64,000 nucleotides of DNA from Flammeovirgaceae bacterium (GCA_027487845.1 JAIYCV010000040.1:1-64000); one strand, 5' to 3'; counted from the stretch's first letter, positions 18,965-28,110 are shown. Translations and numbers: made by a program. Notes: generated from the sequence alone by a model not told the origin.

Positions 18965-19225
18965 GAGTTTGATTTGCCAATCACGCAATTGCAACCAATC
19001 GATTTCATTTGGATAGTTTTCACATCAACCAATTCTCCAAATTCGCCACCAAAAATTCGTTGCCAAAATCAGACTCCATTTTGGAGATCGGTGGTTACTT
19101 CAACAAAATCCAATGGTATTTTTGTGAGGGGATCAACGGCATAATCCAGTTGACCAAGAGATAGGCAAGGGCTTCAGGAATATTCAAAAATTCAATATGA
19201 TATACTTCATAACCTCCAAATTCAG
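18965..19225 (-). pseudogene. frameshifted gene remnant
   Basis: On the minus strand a protein-like reading EFGGYEVYHIEFLNIPEALA is followed by a jump into a second frame near 19150 that reads DYAVDPLTKIPLDFVEVTT, then a TGA at about 19067-19069, then FGGEFGELVDVKTIQMKSIG in the same frame. Codon use and amino acid composition look like real coding sequence, but there is a frameshift, a stop and no start. I do not recognise the family. It fills most of the gap between the tRNA and the RCC1-repeat gene. Confidence 0.45.
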
Positions 19226-19334
19226 TTTTACTTATCCTTCAAAGAGTCGCTTTTTCTGACAAAATAATAATGTTAATTTTGATGATGGTGCCAAATTCAA
19301 ATCAAAAACCCTAAGCTAAGAACTTGATCACCGC

Positions 19335-21500
19335 ATGAAAAAAATTTACACCATTGCTTTTATCTACTTATTAGCCACATCGCTTTATGCTCAATGTTGG
19401 CAAACAGTTTCAGCCGGACGCGATCATACCATAGCCATTAAACCTAACGGTACGCTGTGGGCGTGGGGGTATAATGGATATGGTCAATTAGGAGACGGAA
19501 CAAAAGTTGAAAAAACAGCCCCTGTTCAGATTGGAGTAGATTCAAACTGGAAAACTGTCTCAGCGGGCAGCAACTCTTCGCTGGCCATAAAAACGGACGG
19601 AACACTGTGGGCGTGGGGCGACAATTTATTTGGCCAATTGGGCGATGGGTCATACGCAAATGTGAGGTTAGTACCTACAAGAATTGGCACAGATAGCAAC
19701 TGGAAATTAGTTTCAGAGGGAAGTCAATACGGCCTTGCAATCAAAACAGACGGCACCCTTTGGGCCTGGGGTGATAACACTTTTGGCCAGTTAGGTAATC
19801 AAGCGGTTTTTGCCATTATACCAAGGCAGGTGGGTGTAGGTTCTGACTGGGCAGCTATTTCGGCTGGTGATGTTCATACCGCGGCAATTAAAAAAGACGG
19901 CACTTTGTGGGCGTGGGGATTTAATTCCTATGGCCAGTTAGGAGATGCAACCACAACTTCCAAGCCTACCCCTACCAAAATTGGTTCAGATACCAATTGG
20001 CAATCAATTGATTGTGGGAGTGAATTTTCTTTGGCTATTAAAACCAATGGCACATTATGGACCTGGGGCAGCAACTATTTTGGTAAACTGGGCACTGGCA
20101 CATTTGATGATAAGAATGTTCCCACACAAATCGGCACCAGCAATAACTGGAAAAGCATTTCAGCTGGATATTATAATGCGATTGCAATTAAAACTGACGG
20201 GACATTATGGGGCTGGGGAGAAGTTATTGGAACAAGCAATGATAGGAGAAATATTGCAACACAAATTGGCACAGACACCGATTGGCTTACGCCATCAGCT
20301 GGTGAAAGGCACGCATTTGCCTTTAAAACAGACGGTTCACTTTGGGCGTGGGGAAATGGCAACTGGGGTAAACTTGGCGTTGGCTCATATCTTGACTTTT
20401 CTGCGCCCCAGCCAGTAACAGCGCCAGCGCCAAGCGGTTCGATAAATCAATTTTTTTGTAGTGCTACTACCATCAACGATTTAAAGGTAATTGGATCAAA
20501 CCTTAAATGGTATTCAACCCCAACTGGTGGCGATCCGCTGCAATTAACCACGCCTTTAGAAAACGGAAAAAGTTACTACGCAAGTCAAACTGTATCTGGC
20601 TGCGAATCTGCAACTAGACTAAATGTAACTGTTTCGGTTAATTTACTACCAACCCCTCCACCACCAGGGCCTTCTTCAACAATCTTTTGCGGCCCTTCTA
20701 CTTTGAATAACCTATCCTTAGTCGGCACCAATATTAATTGGTACGCTACCAGTGCAGGTGGTGCACCATTACCTTTGTCTACAACATTAGTAGATGGCAC
20801 TCATTATTTCGCCTCCCAAACTATCAATGGGTGTGAGTCGTCATCAAGATTAGAAATAGTTACCAACGCAGAAATAACCCCCGCACCAACTTACATTGCC
20901 TCTATCAGAGAGGTTTGTGGCGAGTTTAACATCTATTCAGTATTCTCAGTGCTCTACAATCCTGTTTATTTAACCCCAACCGGGGGTTCAAGAATCCCAA
21001 TTCAAACTAAAGTTATTGATGGAAATACATATTATGTTTCAGAAGTTGGGAAGTGTGGCGAATCATTGGCACGTACCAAAACAGTAATAAAAATTAATAG
21101 AACACCTTCACCTATTAGTTTAGCCAATGAGAAATGGATTTCTATTTTTGCTGGAGACGATTTTTCGGAGGCTGTAAGAGACGATGGAACACGCTGGTAC
21201 TGGGGGAGTAATCTCAATGGTAGCGATATTCCGAATCCTGTACGTTCAAGTGATAGTTGGCGTTTTATAACTGGCAATTCTGATAATACAATGGGGATTC
21301 AAACCAACGGGACTCTCTGGCTGAACAATAGACAGGTAGGCAACCAAATAGACTGGTTGACTATGGCTTCCTCATGGTCATTTAACACAATTGATCGTGA
21401 GTGGAGGGAGCATTATAGTGCCATAAAAACGGATGGGACTTTATGGACTTGCATCGCTATAACCAACGGGCCGTGGATTGATAAATACTTTTGTTTGTGA
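19335..21500 (+). CDS. secreted RCC1-repeat protein with Ig-like modules
   Basis: This 721-aa protein has a Sec signal peptide (about 1-20, ending YAQ). Residues about 20-365 hold seven RCC1-type beta-propeller blades, each with the pattern [25 protein letters not shown]; the blades are very alike. Residues about 368-590 hold three repeated domains with a cysteine near the start and the pattern [23 protein letters not shown], an Ig-like module common in Bacteroidota surface proteins. Residues 600-715 resume a degenerate RCC1-like section. It should be a surface or secreted binding protein. No type IX secretion C-terminal domain is seen; the end is abrupt and may be truncated. Confidence 0.8.
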   Translation: MKKIYTIAFIYLLATSLYAQCWQTVSAGRDHTIAIKPNGTLWAWGYNGYGQLGDGTKVEKTAPVQIGVDSNWKTVSAGSNSSLAIKTDGTLWAWGDNLFGQLGDGSYANVRLVPTRIGTDSNWKLVSEGSQYGLAIKTDGTLWAWGDNTFGQLGNQAVFAIIPRQVGVGSDWAAISAGDVHTAAIKKDGTLWAWGFNSYGQLGDATTTSKPTPTKIGSDTNWQSIDCGSEFSLAIKTNGTLWTWGSNYFGKLGTGTFDDKNVPTQIGTSNNWKSISAGYYNAIAIKTDGTLWGWGEVIGTSNDRRNIATQIGTDTDWLTPSAGERHAFAFKTDGSLWAWGNGNWGKLGVGSYLDFSAPQPVTAPAPSGSINQFFCSATTINDLKVIGSNLKWYSTPTGGDPLQLTTPLENGKSYYASQTVSGCESATRLNVTVSVNLLPTPPPPGPSSTIFCGPSTLNNLSLVGTNINWYATSAGGAPLPLSTTLVDGTHYFASQTINGCESSSRLEIVTNAEITPAPTYIASIREVCGEFNIYSVFSVLYNPVYLTPTGGSRIPIQTKVIDGNTYYVSEVGKCGESLARTKTVIKINRTPSPISLANEKWISIFAGDDFSEAVRDDGTRWYWGSNLNGSDIPNPVRSSDSWRFITGNSDNTMGIQTNGTLWLNNRQVGNQIDWLTMASSWSFNTIDREWREHYSAIKTDGTLWTCIAITNGPWIDKYFCL

Positions 21501-21560
21501 CATACTTTTGAAACTCGCGCTTACTAAAATCAATACAAGAAAAGCTCTCTTCTATAAATA

Positions 21561-22169
21561 TCAGATATGCTCTTTCTTGTTCTTCACCAAATCATACATC
21601 AACTCGCGAGCGCGATGCAGTTGAGCCTTTACCGTTCCCAGCGGGGCTTCCAGCTCCACCGCTATCTCTTCATAAGATAGTTCATGAAAATATCTCAGTC
21701 TGACTAACTTCTGATACTTGGCAGGCAACATATTCACAAAAACTTGAATAATCTCTTCTTTTTGGGCTTTTATTGTCTCCTCTTGCGGATCCAGGTTTTT
21801 GTCCTCCACATCAATGGAAACGGAATCGCCATTGTCGTCTGTGTAGGTATTTTCAATACTGAGCGTATTAAGCTTCTTCTTACGAATGAAGTCAATTGTG
21901 TTATTGGTGGCGATCCGGAAAAGCCAGGTGCTGAACGTAAAATCCTTTTTGAACTTAGCCAGACTGCGAAATGCCTTCGCGAATGACTCAATGGTGAGAT
22001 CCTCCGCATCGTCAACATTTCGCACCATTTTTAAAATAACATGGTAAACGGGGCGCCTGTAACGCTGCAATAATTTGGCGTAGGCTTTCTCATCACCGTC
22101 CACGGCCATATCAATAAGCCTAAAATCTTCTAATGCCTTTGACGAAAACCGTTCTTCTACTTCTTCCAT
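21561..22169 (-). CDS. ECF-type RNA polymerase sigma factor
   Basis: This 202-aa sigma-70 family protein has region 2 at about residues 25-95 (the QRYRRPVYHVILKMVRN, DAEDLTIESFAKAF and FSTWLFRIATNNTIDFIRKK blocks) and region 4 at about 148-195 (LPAKYQKLVRLRYFHELSYE then GTVKAQLHRARELM). There is no region 1 or 3, as expected for ECF sigma factors. The middle linker is unusually long and acidic (about residues 100-135). No anti-sigma factor gene is adjacent; the upstream neighbour in the same direction is a glycosyltransferase, with which it overlaps by 13 bases. The regulon is unknown. Confidence 0.9.
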   Translation of the reverse strand: MEEVEERFSSKALEDFRLIDMAVDGDEKAYAKLLQRYRRPVYHVILKMVRNVDDAEDLTIESFAKAFRSLAKFKKDFTFSTWLFRIATNNTIDFIRKKKLNTLSIENTYTDDNGDSVSIDVEDKNLDPQEETIKAQKEEIIQVFVNMLPAKYQKLVRLRYFHELSYEEIAVELEAPLGTVKAQLHRARELMYDLVKNKKEHI

Positions 22170-23296
22170 TGTACTTTTTTAGCTACTAACGCAAACCAGC
22201 CCGCTACAAGATAGTAAAAGGCATAAATAAAATCTAAAAAGGGCGTTTTCCATACTTCAAAGTCCACACCTACGCCCTTAGATGCAACACGGAAGAGAAT
22301 AGTTAACAAAACCCACCGAAATGCCAGTAAGGCAAGCAAAACATAGGCGTGCGAACCAAAAAAGAGGCTCGGCAAAACAAAAAGCCAAGTCGAGACCAGC
22401 GTAAGCATAAAAAAGCCAAGCAGTAATTTTGTTTCGGTGCGATAAAATTTTCCGACCGATAAGTGCCTTATTTTCTGATAATAAAAATCTCGTATTGTGG
22501 TTTTAGGAGTTGAAAAAGTAACCGTTTCGAACCCCAAGGCAATTTGGGAGTTGGTTTTAGTAGCGTGTTGGTTTACAAATAAATCATCGTCTCCGCCAGT
22601 GACGGTCAAGTGTTTATTAAAACCCTTGTTATCCAAAAAGAGCGACTTTCGGTAAGCCAAATTTCTGCCCACACCCATATAGGGCTTGCCCAATAGTCCA
22701 AATCCTAAAAATTGAACCGCGGTGAGCAGCGTTTCAAAACGGATAAATGAATTAAGCAACCCTGGAAGTTTCTGGTAAGGGCTGTAGCCCACTACAATTT
22801 GAGCTTCAGGAGTAAAATGTTCGCTCATGCGGGCGATCCAGTTGTCGTTGGCGGGTCTGCAATCTGCATCCGTAAGCAACACCCAATCGTATTTGGCGGC
22901 CTTTATCCCCAACGTAATGCCAAATTTTTTGCCGTTCATGGCCTCAGGCTTGTTGGTTACACGCACCATTTTCAAGCGGCTATCGTGTTGGGTGGCTTCC
23001 AGCAAATAATCGTAAGTGCCATCGTTGCTGCGATCTTCGACAACAATTAACTCAAAAGCCGGATGATTTTGCCTAAGTATGACAGGAATCAGTTCTTTCA
23101 AGTTTTCTTCCTCATCGTGGGCGCACACAATCACAGAAACTGGCTGAACCGTGGTTTTAATAGCCTTTCGTTTTTGCAAAAAGGCGGCCAACAATGCAAG
23201 CAGATAAGCGATTTGAATTCCTAGAACAATAACACTAAGAAGGGTGATTACTTGCAAAAAAGTGGTTTTTGGGGTTTTACCACAAAGATAAAGCAA
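22157..23296 (-). CDS. family 2 glycosyltransferase, membrane-bound
   Basis: This 379-aa protein has an N-terminal TM helix (about 14-40), then a GT-A domain with VSVIVCAHDEEENLKELI, the acidic LIVVEDRSNDGT turn, the LLTDADCRP DxD motif near residue 132 and the GGDDDLFVNQ acceptor-site block near 233. A QKIRHL segment near 270 is close to the QxxRW motif of processive enzymes. Three or four TM helices follow (about 287-370). It should transfer a sugar from a nucleotide donor at the cytoplasmic membrane; the product is unknown. Its 3' end overlaps the sigma factor start by 13 bases, so both are probably on one transcript. Confidence 0.85.
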   Translation of the reverse strand: MLYLCGKTPKTTFLQVITLLSVIVLGIQIAYLLALLAAFLQKRKAIKTTVQPVSVIVCAHDEEENLKELIPVILRQNHPAFELIVVEDRSNDGTYDYLLEATQHDSRLKMVRVTNKPEAMNGKKFGITLGIKAAKYDWVLLTDADCRPANDNWIARMSEHFTPEAQIVVGYSPYQKLPGLLNSFIRFETLLTAVQFLGFGLLGKPYMGVGRNLAYRKSLFLDNKGFNKHLTVTGGDDDLFVNQHATKTNSQIALGFETVTFSTPKTTIRDFYYQKIRHLSVGKFYRTETKLLLGFFMLTLVSTWLFVLPSLFFGSHAYVLLALLAFRWVLLTILFRVASKGVGVDFEVWKTPFLDFIYAFYYLVAGWFALVAKKVQWKK

Positions 23297-23362
23297 TGCA
23301 CCGAAGATGAAAGAAGGGTGGGGCGTAAAGCTATAAAAAAGCTGACCATTCTGACCACCTAG

Positions 23363-23529
23363 CAGTTATCCCTAGTTAGCAAAGCAAAGTTTGAGGTTGG
23401 CTTACACGAATACAAAATAGGACGTTTGTTTACCACTATTTTTCAGTCAGAGGCCAACCAAGCGAGCACTAAATTGGCTTTAGAAAATATTGATTTTGCG
23501 GAATTGGAGGGTGACACTAAACAGGAATA
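23363..23529 (+). pseudogene. fragment of a gene C-terminus
   Basis: A 55-codon plus-strand frame without start codon reads as plausible protein (AKFEVGLHEYKIGRLFTTIF then EANQASTKLALENIDFAELE) and ends at TAA 23527-23529. The sequence upstream is closed by a stop at 23360. It looks like the last part of a lost gene. The family is not recognised. Confidence 0.3.
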
Positions 23530-23552
23530 AAGACTTGGCACCCAACGAAGTG

Positions 23553-24923
23553 TTATTTCAAAAGCTCCTCGATTTTACCAAAAAAAACGTCAAGGTCTAT
23601 AAGCTTTGATTGCACTGAGTAGCTGCTACTTTTTTGCCACACTTTGAAACTCTTCTCTTTCCATGGAATTGGGATTGCAGGACGTTCTTCGTTTGAATAC
23701 TCAGCTAACCAAAGCGGATATTTGGCGAACGTCTCGTTATTGAGATATTGGTTAGCAAATGCTTCATCCGTATAAATCATAGGCACACGACCAATGTTTC
23801 TTTCCAAATGATTAAGGAACAATAATAAATCAACCTGAATTTTTGTAGGCGAAGGTTGCACTCCGAGAGGAAGGCTTTCTTGCTCAATATCGACAATAGG
23901 AGTAATTGCATGAGGCTCGCGCCCTGTAACATCCAGAAAAAATTCTGCTTGCCTGATGGGATCATCTCCTGTGTGAAAAAAATGGTAAAACCCCCAAATA
24001 ACTCCTTTCTCCTTTAGGAACTTACTATTGGATGCAAAATCAGGGTCAACATAATCAATGCCTTCGCTAGCTTTGCAAATTGCAAAGGAAATACTGTCCA
24101 TCATGTTTAAATCAGTTAGTATGTTCCCATTCCATTGGGATAGGTCAATACCATAATGTACCTGGGATTGAGTGGGCTGCGCCCCAGAAGTGGACGGCAA
24201 AAGTACGTGTGCCCTAAGTTCTCTTAGGTTGCTTCTTATCTCCTTGTGGCTTTCCAGTAATTGGAGGAGCTTATTTTGGTGATCTTGTATTCTACTACGG
24301 AGGCTAAAAAAGAATCCAACTAATGCAAGCAGTATTATCGATGTTAAACACACCGTAATTATTGACATTTTGGATCCTTTAATTTTTAAACCCATTGATG
24401 CCGTTGACATATCCTTTGTAAGTATAAAACCACTAATTGTTGCTTTTGCAATCAAATCATAGGTTTCATGTTCGAAGAGTACACCTTTGCAAAATAGCTT
24501 TTTATCCTTAGTCAAAATGGTGTCGGAGGCAGACAAGCAGTCTCCAAAGGAATTCAAAACAATCGGATTTGTATTAGTTGGGGGTATTTTGTCAAATGAA
24601 TCCTGCAAATAATAAATAGGCATTTCAGTGCCGTTTGCAATGGGATGAAAAGAAATATACCCCTCGTTGGCAAGGTACTTTAGAAATGAAAAAAGGTTGA
24701 GAAACTTACTTATTTCTTCTCTTTTTTTGGCATTATCAATGAATGATTGATTTCCTATAAAAAACATAGCATACCTTGACTGCGCATTTAATATCAAGGC
24801 CTTAGCTGCATCTCGTCTGAAAAAAAATGAACTCAGAAAACCAATCATATCCATACTGATACCAGGCTGAAGGGATGACAGTTGTTGCAATATTTCTTTT
24901 TCCCAGTTGTTAAGATCTCTCAT
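23553..24923 (-). CDS. membrane-anchored GH25 muramidase
   Basis: This 456-aa protein has three parts. Residues 1-180 are a soluble domain I do not recognise. One TM helix lies at about 183-210 (ITVCLTSIILLALVGFFFSL), followed by a coiled-coil stretch to about 240. Residues about 255-456 are a glycoside hydrolase family 25 lysozyme domain: HYGIDLSQWNG at its start, AICKASEGIDYVDPDF, GFYHFFHTGDD, the PIVDIEQE acidic motif and PMIYTDEAF all match, with catalytic Asp and Glu in the DIE motif. It would cleave peptidoglycan, probably from the periplasmic side. It ends a leftward cluster with DUF2589 proteins, which suggests the muramidase opens the cell wall for whatever that system builds or secretes. 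Confidence 0.8.
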   Translation of the reverse strand: MRDLNNWEKEILQQLSSLQPGISMDMIGFLSSFFFRRDAAKALILNAQSRYAMFFIGNQSFIDNAKKREEISKFLNLFSFLKYLANEGYISFHPIANGTEMPIYYLQDSFDKIPPTNTNPIVLNSFGDCLSASDTILTKDKKLFCKGVLFEHETYDLIAKATISGFILTKDMSTASMGLKIKGSKMSIITVCLTSIILLALVGFFFSLRSRIQDHQNKLLQLLESHKEIRSNLRELRAHVLLPSTSGAQPTQSQVHYGIDLSQWNGNILTDLNMMDSISFAICKASEGIDYVDPDFASNSKFLKEKGVIWGFYHFFHTGDDPIRQAEFFLDVTGREPHAITPIVDIEQESLPLGVQPSPTKIQVDLLLFLNHLERNIGRVPMIYTDEAFANQYLNNETFAKYPLWLAEYSNEERPAIPIPWKEKSFKVWQKSSSYSVQSKLIDLDVFFGKIEELLK

Positions 24924-24950
24924 GATGATTAGAATTTAAAATTGCAATTG

Positions 24951-25586
24951 TCAATGAGGCATCTGTGCTCTTAGAATTTTTTCATACCCCTCTACAACTT
25001 TTCTTAATCCTTCTGTTTCCTTTCTGGGTTCCAACACTACCTCAAACTCTGTGAAGTATGAAATTGCATTGGCCGGAGTTTCAGATAATAGTTGAGTTCT
25101 ATTAGGGAAACTTATCATAAGTCTGCCATTTTCTTCCTGCACTTCAAGCATCGTTTTAAAACGCGCTTGCGAAATTTGTGTAGAGGGCATTGGAATCAAT
25201 GTGATAAGTGGAACATTGACATAATGAGGTTTTACACCCTCTTCGGTATTTGATGCATATTCAAGTTTAACCGTTTTAGGCATTAAAGTTTGTGTATTGA
25301 AGGCCTTCATATTCTTCGAATCGCCTCCAGAGTCGCCACTCAGTGCCCGGCTTGCTTCCTCTAGTGATTTCTTGACATTTGCAAATGAATCGCGCCCGGG
25401 TCGTGGGTTATTGAGGAGATCTTGAGTTGCTTTTAGCGCTGAATCAACAGACTCTTGCATCGCAGCAGCCTGTCCCGAGTCCTCAAAGTATTCACTAAAG
25501 AGATCAATATTGCGCTCCGAAAGTGAATTATTGGCAGCAATAACGGCATCGTGTATTGCTTTAATAAAATCATCAAAACCTATCAT
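24951..25586 (-). CDS. DUF2589-like protein 3
   Basis: This 211-aa protein has a helical N-terminus with a HDAVIAANNSLSERN segment, a low-complexity middle (Asp, Ser, Gly rich) and a C-terminal half with the DUF2589 core pattern: VNVPLITLIPMPSTQISQARFK, beta-rich, matching the LPVLTIIPINSLGV blocks of the two paralogues upstream. No signal peptide or TM is seen. It lies four bases after the zinc-ribbon gene and 27 bases before the GH25 gene in one direction, so these form an operon. The molecular role of DUF2589 is not known to me. Confidence 0.65.
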   Translation of the reverse strand: MIGFDDFIKAIHDAVIAANNSLSERNIDLFSEYFEDSGQAAAMQESVDSALKATQDLLNNPRPGRDSFANVKKSLEEASRALSGDSGGDSKNMKAFNTQTLMPKTVKLEYASNTEEGVKPHYVNVPLITLIPMPSTQISQARFKTMLEVQEENGRLMISFPNRTQLLSETPANAISYFTEFEVVLEPRKETEGLRKVVEGYEKILRAQMPH

Positions 25587-25590
25587 TATC

Positions 25591-25812
25591 TTAAGATTTA
25601 AAAGGTTTTTGAGAATTTGTAAATTTGCTCTTTAAATTTTCAAATTCACCTACTGCTTTGCGCGCTGCTCCGATGCTATTTTCCTGAATGCCAACTTGAC
25701 TTTTACATGTTGGGCATGAAAACTGCACCCCTTGCAGCAAGGCGCTTACTTCTATTTCTATTTTACTGCCCGATTCACAAACGGGACACTTTATGGAGGT
25801 TGTGTAGCTCAT
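25591..25812 (-). CDS. small zinc-ribbon protein
   Basis: This 73-aa protein has two CPxC knuckles (IKCPVCESG near residue 9 and FSCPTCKSQ near 34), a treble-clef or zinc-ribbon arrangement. A helical C-terminus (GAARKAVGEFENLKSKF) follows. The frame extends upstream to an ATG at 25875, but that would run into the preceding gene by 50 bases with a low-quality leader; ATG 25812 starts 13 bases after the preceding stop and is preferred. It may bind RNA, DNA or a protein partner of the DUF2589 set. The function is unknown. Confidence 0.65.
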   Translation of the reverse strand: MSYTTSIKCPVCESGSKIEIEVSALLQGVQFSCPTCKSQVGIQENSIGAARKAVGEFENLKSKFTNSQKPFKS

Positions 25813-25825
25813 TGTTAAGGAGTTT

Positions 25826-26377
25826 TTATTGTTCATTAATTTCGGTTGGGTGAATTGATTTGGAATACAGTTCAATGATATGCGTTATTCCAACTGGCAA
25901 GGGCAGACTACTTGCCTTGATGTTTACCAGTAGGTGAGCATCTTCTGACTGATCATCTTGCGCCCCTGCGTTGGGATAACTTTTTTTCCGAGAACCTATT
26001 ACGCCAGTTAGCACGGCACTGCGTTCATTTTCCTCTTTTCTGGCATAGTGCGATTTGATCTCCAGTGCAAAATCCAATTCCAAACTCTCAACACCAAGAG
26101 AGTTAATTGGGATAATCGTAAGCATGGGCAAATCGAAATAGCCAGTCACGCTTCCTATTTCCGTCTTCTTTGTCTTTACATAGTTTTTTGTAAGTGACAT
26201 TTTGATCATCACTGCGTGATAACCTTTTTCATCGTTAGTGAAACAATGAGTAAGAATAAAATTGGCTTGTTCGCGCGCCATCATACTATTGGCTCTTGCA
26301 GTCGCCACAAGCGGGGCACCAATCATATTATCTATGTTGATCCCCTGAAATTCGTTTGAGAAAGAGTTATTGGCCAT
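25826..26377 (-). CDS. DUF2589-like protein 2
   Basis: This 183-aa protein shares with the next upstream gene both the N-terminal block (INIDNMIGAPLVATARANSM versus LPLDSLIAGPLNASANANAA) and the core block (FDLPMLTIIPINSLGVESLE versus FNLPVLTIIPINSLGVDNVD). It also shares the C-terminal LPLPVGITHIIELYSKSI versus LPIPKGVNTIIEAFANAI. So it is a clear paralogue lacking the Ser-rich insert. It is cytosolic by sequence. A 12-bp inverted repeat lies between it and the upstream gene. The function is unknown. Confidence 0.7.
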   Translation of the reverse strand: MANNSFSNEFQGINIDNMIGAPLVATARANSMMAREQANFILTHCFTNDEKGYHAVMIKMSLTKNYVKTKKTEIGSVTGYFDLPMLTIIPINSLGVESLELDFALEIKSHYARKEENERSAVLTGVIGSRKKSYPNAGAQDDQSEDAHLLVNIKASSLPLPVGITHIIELYSKSIHPTEINEQ

Positions 26378-26391
26378 ATTTCCTTTTTTAA

Positions 26392-26420
26392 TTTTCCGGG
26401 GGGACTTGCCCCCCGGAAAA
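26392..26420. terminator. strong intercistronic hairpin
   Basis: A perfect 12-bp inverted repeat (TTTTCCGGGGGG / CCCCCCGGAAAA) with a five-base loop lies between two DUF2589 genes. There is no uridine tract beyond the stem on either strand except the stem's own A/T end. It may act as a partial terminator or as a processing/stability hairpin that sets a lower level for the downstream genes. Confidence 0.55.
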
Positions 26421-26429
26421 ATTGATTAA

Positions 26430-27128
26430 CTATTGTCTTGCACCACCCGAAGCTGGGGCAGCTGGAGCTGGCATGGTGATCGGCTGAATAGCATTAGCAA
26501 ATGCTTCAATAATCGTGTTCACACCTTTTGGAATAGGCAGTTGCCCTGCGTGAACTTTGATTGTGTATTTCGCACTATTGCTTGCTTGATAATGCGTGCT
26601 GTGCGTCTGCGAATCCTTATGATCATAGCTAACACTTCCGTGAACCGTTACCGAAACAGGACCCCAGCCTATTTTCGCTTCAAAGCCACCGTTTCCGCTA
26701 CTGCTATTGGAAGATGATTGCGAAGTGTCATCAGAGGAAGACGATTTCACATTCATTTCAAATTCCACGTCTACATTATCTACCCCTAAGGAGTTGATAG
26801 GGATGATAGTCAAAACAGGAAGGTTAAAAGAGGTAGTGAACTGTTTGATACTCGTTTCTACTGCAGGAGTTGCGGTAGCATCGCCAGGGGTTAAAACCCC
26901 ACGCGTCAGCGTCATCGAGATCATGATGGGATCATAGGTGGTTACGGCACTAGCCCCCGTACCAGTAGTTGTTTTGTTAAAACCATTGTCCAAGATGAAC
27001 TTTGTTTGCGTTAGTGCCATTGCTGCATTAGCGTTCGCTGACGCATTTAATGGACCAGCAATGAGTGAATCCAACGGCAAGCCCGAAAATTGCTGTGCCA
27101 TGGAAAGTAATTGAGGTGAATCTGCCAT
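26430..27128 (-). CDS. DUF2589-like protein 1
   Basis: This 232-aa protein is the first of three DUF2589-like paralogues. It has an Ala/Asn-rich N-terminal helix region, the core block FNLPVLTIIPINSLGVDNVD near residue 100, a Ser-rich linker at about 132-147, a beta-rich GGFEAKIGWGPVSVTVHGSV segment, and the LPIPKGVNTIIEAFANAI block near the end, followed by a Pro/Ala tail. No signal peptide is seen. The family is described as amphipathic, helix-plus-sheet proteins of unknown function. The gene starts about 26 bases after leader element A, so its expression is likely controlled by that leader. Confidence 0.7.
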   Translation of the reverse strand: MADSPQLLSMAQQFSGLPLDSLIAGPLNASANANAAMALTQTKFILDNGFNKTTTGTGASAVTTYDPIMISMTLTRGVLTPGDATATPAVETSIKQFTTSFNLPVLTIIPINSLGVDNVDVEFEMNVKSSSSDDTSQSSSNSSSGNGGFEAKIGWGPVSVTVHGSVSYDHKDSQTHSTHYQASNSAKYTIKVHAGQLPIPKGVNTIIEAFANAIQPITMPAPAAPASGGARQ

Positions 27129-27153
27129 ACTGTTATAAAATAATTAGGTCTTA

Positions 27154-27270
27154 CTCATGAGGCTTTTCAGTTTCCGCCTCCTGCTAAAACATCCTGAACA
27201 GGATCAGGCCGTTTGTTTTGCCATTCCGGATTATGGCAAAGTGGGTTCTGCTCCACTTTGGTTTTAAAAC
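27154..27270 (-). promoter_or_regulatory. repeated leader RNA element, copy A
   Basis: Leader of the DUF2589-1 gene. On the minus strand, 5' to 3', it has a hairpin GTGG-AGCAGAAC-CCAC (27241-27257), a second pairing CCTG with CAGG around 27179-27205, and the conserved end AGGCGGAAACTGAAAAGCCT then CATGAGTAAG. The start codon follows 26 bases later. It aligns block by block with copies C and D. Confidence 0.6.
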
Positions 27271-27502
27271 CTAAGGCTTTACTCGCTAACGAGCCACGTA
27301 GCTGCTGATGTCAGCTTATTGTGCGCTGCATCTAACTGACAATAGAAATTTCTTTTACTTTCTGACCCAGATCCGACTGAGAAGCATTACATGTAGTAAG
27401 AGAAATACATCTCTGCGCAACCTACTACGTTTTGCTCTGTTATGCCTTTTGGACAAATCGGACGAGTTGGTTTTACGTTTGAAATTTTTCTTCTCGGTTT
27501 CC
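27271..27502. other. gap without a clear gene
   Basis: No credible gene is seen. Frames on the minus strand are open but Arg/Lys-rich and low in coding character. The stretch may be the 3' untranslated part of the small gene to the right or decayed sequence. Confidence 0.4.
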
Positions 27503-27709
27503 TTATGAAGTTCTGTATGTGCTAACCGCAAGTAGCTCCTGAAATGTCTTCCACCTGCTTTGCCAATTTCGATTACTATTATATTTTGCCTGGTAATTGG
27601 ATCGAGCACCGAGTTTAGCTACATTAATATCAATGTTCTCTATTATGTCCGACATTACGTGCGCAGAATCCTGACTACATATTAATTGGGCTGTGTGTGT
27701 GCTTGGCAT
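27503..27709 (-). CDS. possible small protein after leader copy B
   Basis: A 68-aa frame begins with ATG 27709, placed 36 bases downstream of the conserved leader core of copy B, the same relation as for the other leader-controlled genes. The N-terminal half (HVMSDIIENIDINVAKLG) looks protein-like; the second half is rich in Asn, Arg and Trp and less convincing. A different frame over 27355-27609 is also open, so the 3' part may be frameshifted. I do not recognise it. It could be a decayed member of the set of tiny proteins in this cluster. Confidence 0.3.
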   Translation of the reverse strand: MPSTHTAQLICSQDSAHVMSDIIENIDINVAKLGARSNYQAKYNSNRNWQSRWKTFQELLAVSTYRTS

Positions 27710-27745
27710 ATTGTACGTTTTATTTTTTTACCTACTCTATAATTT

Positions 27746-27765
27746 AGGCTTTTCGGTTTCCGCCT
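27746..27765 (-). promoter_or_regulatory. repeated leader RNA element, copy B (core only)
   Basis: The minus strand carries AGGCGGAAACCGAAAAGCCT, identical to the consensus end hairpin, then TAGAGTAGG 8-16 bases later as in the other copies. The upstream hairpins of copies A, C and D are not visible, so this copy is shortened or degenerate. Confidence 0.5.
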
Positions 27766-27821
27766 TTTTGTTTTACTGACTTCCTCTCTTCTTTACAAAT
27801 AGGGATAGATAATTGCTCTGT

Positions 27822-27998
27822 TCATTTGACCGTCACCAAAACGTCACACGCGTTTAGAGCTGGCTTTGAAGCGTCCTGCCACGCGTTGTACGCCTGCTGA
27901 ATAGCTGCCTGCTGTGTTGCTGTAACTACCGTTTGTGCATAATCATAGACACCATTGGCTGGTCTTTTTTTACTAATACTTACTCTGAATGTTGCCAT
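27822..27998 (-). CDS. 58-aa protein after leader copy C
   Basis: This 58-aa protein has an N-terminal beta strand (ATFRVSISKKRP), then a helical, Gln/Ala-rich stretch (VVTATQQAAIQQAYNAW) and a C-terminal strand (ACDVLVTVK). No signal peptide is present. The frame is open back to 28052, but those 18 codons are the leader element itself, so ATG 27998 is the start, about 22 bases after the conserved leader core. Nothing in it is recognised. It belongs to the group of tiny leader-controlled genes beside the DUF2589 cluster. Confidence 0.55.
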   Translation of the reverse strand: MATFRVSISKKRPANGVYDYAQTVVTATQQAAIQQAYNAWQDASKPALNACDVLVTVK

Positions 27999-28022
27999 AA
28001 AATTGTTAGTTATATTTCCTAC

Positions 28023-28110
28023 TCTTTTGGCTTTTCGGTTTACGCCTCCCATTGAAATGATTGAATGGGCTCAATCGCATTTTGAGTTCTGCTCAACTTC
28101 TAAGTTTAAA
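28023..28110 (-). promoter_or_regulatory. repeated leader RNA element, copy C
   Basis: Leader of the 58-aa gene. The minus strand has hairpin TTGAGCAGAACTCAA (28082-28096), pairing CCCA with TGGG (28047-28070), and the core GGCGTAAACCGAAAAGCC (28029-28046) then AGAGTAGG. The CCCA/TGGG and TTGA/TCAA stems replace CCTG/CAGG and GTGG/CCAC of copies A and D, which keeps the pairings. Confidence 0.6.

Noticed and set aside
18862-19334. tRNA-linked integrated element
   Set aside because: No integrase gene and no second copy of the tRNA 3' end were found within the window.
27355-27609. 84-aa minus-strand frame
   Set aside because: Arg/Lys-rich, no leader or start context, overlaps the better-placed frame that follows leader copy B.
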